From assembly GCA_038373865.1 (NCBI GenBank), contig JAXGGA010003900.1, forward strand, positions 31,781-95,780: a DNA stretch of 64,000 nucleotides, in the 5' to 3' direction. Below, piece after piece: positions 1-9,900 of the stretch (positions are counted from its first letter, which is position 1; every line of letters starts with the position of its first letter). The translations under genes were made by a program, and so were the position numbers. The notes beneath the pieces were generated by a model. It searched no databases and was not told where the DNA came from. It saw nothing but the letters and a program-made list of their open reading frames with translations. The DNA comes from Uloborus plumipes. Taxonomy: Eukaryota > Arthropoda > Arachnida > Araneae > Uloboridae.

Positions 1-811
1 TTTATTCGAACATTTTTTTTTTTTGTTGAAAAGTTTGGTCTTTAAAAAAATCGGCAAAGTTTGAAAACTAGTGATTTATTTCAATTCTCTTTGGCTGAAA
101 CGATTATTTCAATTTAGTTGTGATTCTTAACATTTACTTGGTGGGATAATTCTGCAGCTTTAGCAGACTAAAATATAATAAAAAATGAGATATTAAAAAA
201 AAAATCATAGTTACAAAAAGCATGATGAAAAAGATAATTGCTTTTTAAGCTATTGCATATTTGACCTCTAAATAAATTTTCCTTTTGACCTGAGCAATTA
301 CGATCCTAAAACGGTTGAATTCAACATAAAGCATAAGTAATTAGTTTTTGATCTTTAATTTAAAAATAAAAAAAGTTAAAGAATATTTGAAGGAATCTGA
401 AATATCCTGGATTAGTAACAAATTAATGTTATGTTACATTAGTCTACTTAAAAACAGGCCCATCATTTCAAAGTTCAGGGGGACTTTGGGAAATTAATGT
501 ATTTGCATGTAAGTAGGCATGGTTTTTGCCATTTTTTAGTAAATTTACATTGTGTACACACCCTTTGCCTCCCCCCCCCCCCCTGGATAAATTTAAAATG
601 ACGGTCCTGACTTAAAACTGGAAATACTTGGTAAAAGTGCTTTTCGTTCATTTTTATTTATAGTATCGTTTAAAATCTCCCTTGAAACTTTGGCCAGACC
701 TTCTGTTTTTTCTTTTCATTAGGTTAGCAGTCTGGTATGAAATTACTAGTTATACCATGCATATAAAAAGGAAAATAAGTGTCTTAGTTACTCTCTTTTT
801 TGTTTTCTTAG
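1..811 (+). other. intron of the FUBP/PSI-type gene (partial)
   Basis: No coding exon is visible before the acceptor at 810-811, which follows a pyrimidine-rich tract (about 791-809). Because the first visible exon begins inside KH2, this stretch is the 3' part of an intron whose upstream exons lie outside the window. It contains one small MITE (455-609) and otherwise AT-rich sequence. Confidence 0.8.
455..609. mobile_element. poly-C MITE with CAGGCCC ends
   Basis: Ends CAGGCCCATCATTT and, inverted, CAGGACCGTCATTT. The copy of acttaaaa at 446-453 matches 610-617, with one extra A at the left junction, an 8-bp target duplication as expected for hAT. It carries a long C run (571-583). Related copies are at 5476, 28424 and 44422. 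Confidence 0.65.
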
Positions 812-910
812 GAAAAAGGTGGTGTTAAAATGGTATTAATTCAAGATGGTCCGCAACAAACAGCACATGAAAAACCTTTAAGGATATCTGGTGATCCTGC
901 AAAAGTTGAA
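812..910 (+). CDS. Psi: exon: C-terminal half of KH2
   Basis: Thirty-three codons in phase 0, reading [14 protein letters not shown] through to AKVE. This matches the end of the second KH domain of FUBP proteins, after the GXXG loop. Acceptor AG at 810-811, donor GT at 911. Confidence 0.9.
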
Positions 911-3900
911 GTAAATATTCTTTTCCGTCTTAGATGTGTTTCTGTATTGATCTCCCCTTCTCTTAATAGTCAAAGTAATTGCTTTACTCTCATTACAGTT
1001 TGCAAAGCAAATGGTAATAGATCTTCTAGCACAGAAAGAAATGGAAGTAAGCAAGTCTTATCCAGTTTTTGTATTTATGAATTATTTTAATTTAAGGCTT
1101 TTGAAATTTTTTTCCAAGCATTGAATTCATCCATTTATGTTGAGCAACATATTAGTGCATTTCTATCTTGAGGGTTAAAATGTTATTGTCAATGATCTAA
1201 CAACTGTTTGTTTAGACTATCTAGTGTAAAAAGAAAAGTGAAAGCTTAAAGATTAATAAATGCAGTTATTTATAAATAAATATACCAATATTTATTTATT
1301 GGGGAAAGAATTTGAATGAGCATCTCAAAAAAAATTCATAAATATTATACAACAGTTTTTTAACAGGAACAAACTTGAAATAGTAAGTTAACTTTTTCCT
1401 AATGAAACAGGAGGCAATGCAACCTTAGTACTATTTAACCGAAAATAAGATTTAGGCCTGATTTTGTGTTTTTAAACTTTGAAGCATTTGTATGGTTTTT
1501 GTAAATTAAAAATTATGTAGTAGTGCACGATCTGTCTTGGCTGCAAAAAAAAATTTTCTGCATCTTAATACCAACTTACATCAAATATCTTAATATTGTA
1601 ACCAGAAATATTCATGTTTTTTGAAGAATTGTAAGTATTATAATTATGAAAAAATACATAACTATAGGAAACTTATTTTTCTCCAGCTACAGAAAACTTA
1701 TTTTCCTCAAGCAATATTAGGCTCCAAAGCAGTTAAAACTGTATTGAGTAAAAAACCGAAAAAGCGACGTTTAAAAACACAAATAGATGAAGTTAAAATT
1801 GGCAAACATGTTTCAAAAGCATAAAGCTTTATGCTTTTGAAACATGTTTGCCAATTTTAACTTCATCTATTTGTGTTTTTAAACGTCGCTTTTTCGGTTT
1901 TTTACTCATTTTAACACAAAGTGAACTACTTTTAAAACTGTATTGTCAATTTTAGTCTTATACAAATACAAATGTGACGACCAGCAGCAGGCTCTGGGCC
2001 CAACTGGGCTGGTCCTAATCAAAGGGTCTTCTATCAGAATACCAGTCTTTTACACATGTCTTAAGTATTTTTAATTCAACTTCTGTTCATTTTCCTACTT
2101 TCAAATTCATATGAATCTTTTTCTCTTTTGGCAGTTTCATGCCTGATTAATACAGACATAATCATGGAATGTTAAACCTTGTATATAATGTTTGGGAAAA
2201 ATATCGGAAACAAAAAATAGCAGAAATTGATTCCCCTTTATATCTGTTTGATATGATTCAATTAACCAACGTCCACTCTGTTGCTGTTTTTGGGATTTTT
2301 TTAGGAAAACCATTCTGTTAGCGCATTTTAGTTATATTTACATATTTTGAAAAAAGGCAAGGGACTGATTTTGTGTCACGTGAAATAGATGCTGAGATTA
2401 GAATGTTAAGAACTCATTGATAAAATCTATATTTGTTCGGTAAAAATTTTATGATTCATAATATGCATTATGTTTTAATATACTTGAATCTATTTCAGAG
2501 AGGCTTTTCAAATGGAGGTGGCCCACCAACCCAGGATGAGGTATTTGAATTTTTAATTAGAATAATCATTGTTAATTAATACAAATGATTTGTTTATAGA
2601 AAAGAGCTAGATGCTGTTGTCCTCTGCTTTAAAGGATAAATTATAGCTTAACCTAAATCTTTAACTTGCACCTTAAGAGGTGAGCTGCATCGTTTTTTGT
2701 GAACTCTTGCTGGTGTGCTAAGCTTCCAGTATGTGCTTGTTTAAAGTGGTAGTGCAAAGAAGCTATAATTTTTGACAGTTCGTCTTGCATTAGGTTTAGC
2801 ATTAAGTTTGCTTCTCTATCTCTGTTAAAAATCTGTTTTAATCTAAAAATGTTGTCCAAAGCATCAATGAGTGCATATGATCTGTTACTCTTTGAATTCC
2901 TCTAATTGCATTCATGAAAGTGATCATCAAAAATTAATCAAATGCATTTTCCATTGAATTGTAAGTTCACTAGTATTTTTACATTTTTATTGAGAAATCT
3001 CTCCCTAACATCCACCAATTTAATTTATTCACCTTTCAGTTGGCTGGTTTTACAGGGATTCTGCTAAATGTTATGTTAAAGGCAGTTTTTTGTTGGCACA
3101 ATTTATGCTATGTTTGTTTAACCATAAGTTGATTAAGTTGTGATGTAACATTTACACATTGGTTTTATGCAATTCAGATCATGGTGCCCAGGCAAGCCGT
3201 AGGTGTTGTCATCGGAAAAGGCGGGGACATGATCAAAAGGATACAGCAAGACTCTGGGGCTCGTGTACAGTTTGTTCAGGGAAAAGAAGACTTACCTGGA
3301 GATAAACTTTGTCAAATTACTGGAACGATGGAACAGGTTCCAAAAGCAGCGTCAATGATTAGAGACTTAATCCAAAGTGTTATGGTGAGTGCCACTTTTT
3401 GAGGTTTCCATACCTACCAACTTTTGCTCATTTTTTTATAGTACGGTTAAACCTGTAAAGTTGACATGACCACCCTTGTAACTTAACCGCTATTTCCTGA
3501 AATAGTTAGTCTATCATATTTCCACCTCTAAGGGTTCAGCACTAAAATACTTCACCAAAAGTGGTCAACATATTCAGGTTTCACCCTATTTTTATGCTGG
3601 AGTTTTAACTTTTTTACAAATTTTAAAATCCAATTGCTTCTATTTCTTTAACGCTAGTTCATATTTCTGTACAATGCGATTGTACTGCTTTCAGCACATG
3701 TTATTTTTTGCTGATAGCTTGAATGCACATCTCGTCACATGCCTGTTTGGAAATTCCTTCAGTTTTGTCCAAATTAAGCAGAGTCAACACCATTCACAAA
3801 ATTTAGCCTCAAGAATACCTAGAAAATCCAAGTAGAAAAAATCTTATTCAAATTGTATGATAGATGTTTGAAGTTCAGAGACTAACTTATGGGGGGTAAG

Positions 3901-6900
3901 GGGCACAGCTTTAGAAAGTTATTCTAGTACATGGGTTTTTTTCGGCCTTTTGAAAATGTTTTTGAAAATCTTTCAGGTACTGTTTGAAATTGTAAGAAAT
4001 AGAAGTCATGTAGTGTATTTTTTCTTTTTTTTCCTAATATGAGCATTCAAATTAGTATGCTACATGTGGCTAGTTGAAATGGAGATTTCAGTTATGTATT
4101 TATCAAAATTAAGAGGTATTTATGCTTAGATTTTTCTAAGTTGTCGACTATATCAAGGACGAATAAATTTCTATATTGACTATTTCTGTTCTCCAGATGG
4201 GCGGTGGCGGTCCTGGAGGCGGCATGCCCATGGGGGGCGGTGGACGAGGTCGTGGTAGAGGACGAGGAGGCATGGGCGGACCTGGAGGCATGCGTCCTGA
4301 CTTCGGTCCCGGGGGGCCCAGGATGGGACGTCCCGGTGGCGAAGGTGGCCCCGAGATCCAGTTCGCCGTCCCGGCCAACAAATGCGGATTGGTCATTGGT
4401 AAAGGCGGCGAGACTGTTCGAAACATCAACCAGCAATCCGGTGCTCACGTTGAAATAGCAAGGGGAGCTCCACCAAATCCTCACGAAAAAATCTTCATTA
4501 TCCGAGGAAATCCTCAACAGATAGAGCATGCAAAACAACTCATCATGGAAAGAGTTGGAGGCATGGTATGTATTTTGACTCTCACTTAATATTTCGCCAA
4601 GGAAACGCTTAAATTATATAATAATGAAGAATTGAATAGGTAACAGGCTAAAGAGTATTGTTAAATTTTTTTGTGGGGGTTGGGGGTCTGGAAAGAAAAC
4701 AATGATGACTTGATACTTAGGAATGAAGAATAGCAAATGAATTTAGCTATGTCATCTCTTATTATCCGGCGTTTAAGTAATGTAAATTTAAGATAGTACA
4801 AAAAAAGTTTCCTGAACCAGTATAGGCCATCTACCGGGGTTTTTTTTTTTTTTTTGACCGATTTCGTACGTTGTCATTAAAAAACTTTTAAAACTTACGT
4901 CAAAGCGTAAAGTAATCCGCATACGAAATTAATCCAACCCCAAAACTAAAATTACCGTTTTTTGTGTTTTTCGCACAAATTATTGTCAAATGCTTCCTAC
5001 TAATTTCGAAATCACTTAAGACAAAAACTTTTAGCGTCATTTCATGGTCAGCAATATTTTCTCAGCAAAAAATGACAATTTTTCTTTGACAAAAATTACT
5101 GACTTAATAATACCTAAGCATATTTTCACAAAGTGGGAAAGGAGCAAAATTATCCTAGGTATCCCAAAACAATTACCGCAAATTTAGCGACATTTTAAAT
5201 CGTCAAAACATTTTGAGTTCTTTTAGTTAGGGGGAAAAAAAGGCGATTACAAATTGTTTCTCAATATTTTTACAGACCCAGGCAACGCCGGGTATTTTTG
5301 CTAGTAAATAATTTACATCATCTAGACCTGTTAGAATGACATTTTAAAATTGTTTTGCTTTAATACATTCTTTTATTTGCCATTTTTATACTTTTGATGC
5401 CTTCATTTTCAATGATGCAATCTCTTTGCATCCGGTGAAAACACAATACAATTTCACCAGAAAACAACAAAAAACCAGGCCCACTTATATGTAAATACAT
5501 TGATTTCTCAAAGTAGGGGGGGGGGCAAATGACCCTCCCCCTGCCCCCCCTAAATGACGGGCCTAAAATCGTCCCTTGTTTTCAAAAATAAATGTATTAT
5601 GACGGAATAAAAGTAATTATTAGTATAAATCAATGTTTCCTATAAGTACAAAAATGCTTCCTATATATAAACTCATTTCTTACCTGTGTTATTTCATGTT
5701 ACAAAGGTTTTTCCAAAAGAAGTTTCAAAAAATTGTATTTTTTTAGAATTAAGGCTCGACCTGTATACAGCATGCAATTTTATTTGATTTGCTCACTGAA
5801 AAGTCGGTAGAAATTTCTAAACAAGATAAAACGTTTTGCAGGAGTTTTTTTTTTTTTTTTGGGGGGGGGGGGGGAGTTGAAAGCATTTCTTTTGATCTAG
5901 TAATTCCAGTTTTTTAGTCACATATCATGTTTCAAATAGAAATAATTTCCTGAGGAGAATGTTCATGATTTAGCTTAAGTTTAATGTAATGGAATTCAAT
6001 TTTTAAAATGTAAACTAAAGCAATAAGACTGTTATTAATGTTAATTTTAGCCTCCTGGTCAAGGACCTCCTCCGGGTGGCCCCAATCAAGGTGGTCCTGG
6101 ACCACAAGGACAGTATCCAGGTCCACAATACCCTCAACAATAGTAAGTTTGCATTTTTTCTTTTTTCACATAACTTTTTGTTTATAAACAAATTAAAAGT
6201 TGAATACTGTCGGCTTTAATTACTCTTTATTCTGTTAATCCAAGAGTAAAGAGGGCTATTTAATTATACAATTAAAATGAATAATCTGTCATACCTTTAA
6301 AAATTGTTACATGTGGTCAGAAAAGTCTTTATCGTGTTGTACACGTGCAATAGTATTGTCCTAAAACATTAATTTCTTTTCCAACCAATCTCTTTAATAT
6401 TTGAGCCAATTCGGTTTTAATTAATAAGCTATCATTTAATGTATTCTGTTATAAATTAATACTTGCATCTAAAATTCAAGTCTATTTATATTACCTATTT
6501 GTTTCATTGTAATAAATTAGCTGAAGTAGTACTATTTTATTCTCCCTGTTTTGAAGACTTCTTGAGCACTGAAACCAATAAACTCTATTGAAAGTATTTC
6601 TTTAAGAAAATATACATCATTTTAAAGACTTTTTATTAAATGGACTTTATTTCTCTTACAGTCAACAGCCTGGTCCTGGTCAGCCATATGCTCAGGCTGG
6701 TTGGGCAGGTTCAGGGTACCAGACTTGGCCAAATCAGCCTCAGCCTTCTGGTGTTCCTGTACCTTCTAATGATCCAGGTAACCATATTTGCTGTTCTATC
6801 CATGTTGAGTAAAAGCACGTTAATGCATACTTAATTATACTATATCATTTAAATTTTATTTGTTTTACTTATTAAAAAGCTTATATCTTATGAAAACGCA

Positions 6901-9900
6901 TGTTTTTAATTTCATTTTATGTTCAGCTTTTTAAGAACTGAGGCTTAATTGCAAAATGGCACTGCCTCCCCCCCACATTTATTTGATTCTTAAAGTTTAT
7001 TGAGCCACATGCTTGCAAAGCTTAAAAAATGTGAGACAGTTCATTTTTCAATACCTGGTGATTTTCCCTTCTCAGTACCAGAAGTTTCAATGCTTTTTAG
7101 TGCTGTCAATGAGGGTTTTGTATCTCACAAAATTTGTCACTTAAAAATGCTGCCAAATTCTAGATTTGAAGGTCGAAATGTTATATGTTTGTAACGTTAT
7201 GGTTTTTTTTTTTTTTTTGCTTCAAAAAGTTGAAGCCCCCCTTGAAAAGTAAACTCCCCTATTTATCTCTGAACTTTCCCAACTACTGCAAAAAATTAAA
7301 GTATGCTAATGGTTTCCACAACTAGTGACTTCTTTTTTTAAATGAGATATCACAAAAGACGTTTGTTTTCATTAGGTAAAATCAATATTTCAGAAAAATC
7401 ACATTCTGGTTAAAATTTCTGAACCAACCTCTAACATTTTGTTACACGATATAAAATGTTCTTTTTTGCTTCCTCTCTTTGTCTAGATTTATTTGTCTTG
7501 TTCCTATTTTTATGTTTGATTTGAATTGAAATTGATTTATTCCATTGTCCAGTTTTTATCATTTCATGTCATACTGTTTTGAAAGACATTTCCTTTGCCT
7601 GAGCCATAACATGGAAATTTGTTCTGAACATCTATTCATTAAAAATATTTGGTGTTGTACTTAGCATTCTACCTGAAAGTTAATTATATCAAAAGAAAGG
7701 GATCCTATTTAATTTTTAGTAAAGATTTTATACCTTGTTTAAAAATCACACACTTAAGAATAAAATATGAAAGCCATTCTATATTCTATTGCCCTATATA
7801 TTTTTGGCAGTATAATTTTTTGCTGTAACGTCTGCTTTTCTTAAATAGCGAAAGCTGCTGCTGATGCCAATGCTGCTGCATGGGCTGCTTATTATGCACA
7901 ATTTTATAGTCAGCCCGGTCAATCACAGCCTCAACCAGGTCAAATGCCTCAAGCTCAGCCTACTGCACAGCCTCAAGCGCAGCCACAAAACAGTAAGCCT
8001 TTTTTTTTTAATTCTATTATTTTTGAATTCTTGGCTTATAAAATATACATAGCATGTTTCTATGAGAATTTTTTAATGTATAATGGACTATTTTGTGATC
8101 AAATCTCTAATTTAGGTTATGTTGCAGATGTAGCAGTTAGTACAGGTCAAGCCGACTACAGTGCTGCATGGGTCGAGTATTACCGCTCATTAGGTATGTT
8201 TAGGGAAGCAGATATAATTGAACAACAAGCACGTGGTGGTCAAGCACCGGTAAGTTTATTTCATCCATTTTAAAGTTGTGTGAATAACATCTTTACTTCC
8301 TAATTTCAAGCTTTATTATATTGATTAAAAGCAAATCTTTTAAGGTTACAAAGATTTTACACTGACAGTTTTTTGAAAAAGGGTGTCCTAAAATTTTTAA
8401 GTTCGCTACTTCTAGCTTTATGCTGTAAACTCATACCTCAAAATTCATTGCCGTAATAAAGTCTTTCAAGACAGTATTGGTTATTTTAGCAAAAGTCAGG
8501 AAAAAGGAGTAGTCATTTTCTGTTTTGATTTTTCATCAAATTGTTTTTGGTCACCTTTTTCAAAGACCATCGGCACTTCTCGGCCTGGCATTCTTCAAGG
8601 TATGTGTGTTTAAAAGTAATTCTTACTGTTAAAGTTTTTTTTTAATTTACGGTAGCATCATTAAGGGCAGAAGTTGGTGGTAGAAACCAATCTAGTTGAC
8701 ATGCTGACTCGAAGTTTAGGGTTCCCACGGTCCTTAAAACTCCTTTTTTTTTTTTTTTCCACTTTGGAAAATAAGGGCTTTTAAAAGTCCTTAATTTTGG
8801 CTCAAGGTCCTTAAATTTCCTTCCAAGTCCTAAATTTTGAGCTATATGCTCGCAATTGTTTCAGTGTTTTAATTTTTTAAAAATATTTTTACCTTTTTTA
8901 CACAACTTTTCTGCAGACTTTATAATTTTTGTCAATCAAATGAAATTACTGCAATTTCATACTCTAAGTAATGTAATAAGCATGAATTGTTTTAGTTCTT
9001 TTTAAAGAGGAATTCTTTAGGTTTTGTTTATTGGTAGTCCTAATTATTTCGCTCCATCTATGAATAGAATACTCTATGCCTGCTTTTTCACATGCTAAAT
9101 GTTGATTAAATTGATGATAGTGAAATATTTTATGCAAATATATTTTACAGGTTTTGATGACTGATAAGTATTTTTGAGGTCCTTAATTTTTATACTAAAG
9201 GTCCTTAGAAAGTTCTTATTTTTTATTTTGAAAAAGGAGTAGGAACCCTGAAGTTTCTATGCTTTAAAATGAATGACTAATTGTCGTTTTTGTGAATCAA
9301 AGATGTGTATCTGAATATTTAAAAGAAATATAAGTCAAAATGTTGCATGTATTCAAATAGATCTGTAAAATATAAAAAAAATAGTTTTTTTAACAAAATT
9401 ATTTGCATTTTTAAATTTATGACTCAGAAAATCAAAGCTTCAATGTAATCCAAAAAATGGTATCAAATTTGGCACCTAGGGTTGTAAATCTAGATAAAAA
9501 ATCAGTTTTTGGGTGTTTGATTTTTCATAAGTGTGTCTAGCCTGACATTTGAAGGCAGGATAGTTATTCCTCCTCCTTATTTCCCGTTTTTTATATTAAG
9601 GTGCAGCACTTTAATACTGTACTGTCTTTACTAATAATAAAGCTGAAGGTGGGTCTGTCCTTCTGTCTGTCAATTTTCATGAAATTTGGCACAAAATTTG
9701 TTTGTAGCACGAGGTTATGCACTACGAAGCGATTTTTCGAAAATTCTACTTTGTTCTTTTTCTATTCTAATTCTTAGCGAAATTCGATAAAATAGGGAAG
9801 AAATATTTCATACGCATTTTCAAGTCTTATGTCATCCGAAAGTTTGAAATTTTCTGCTAAAAATGATGTCAGTTTGAAGTTTCTACGAGCATTAGAAGAG

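Noticed and set aside
4092..4538. Minus-strand and alternative-frame proteins over the KH4 exon
   Set aside because: GC-rich coding exon shadows. The plus-strand KH4 frame explains the region.
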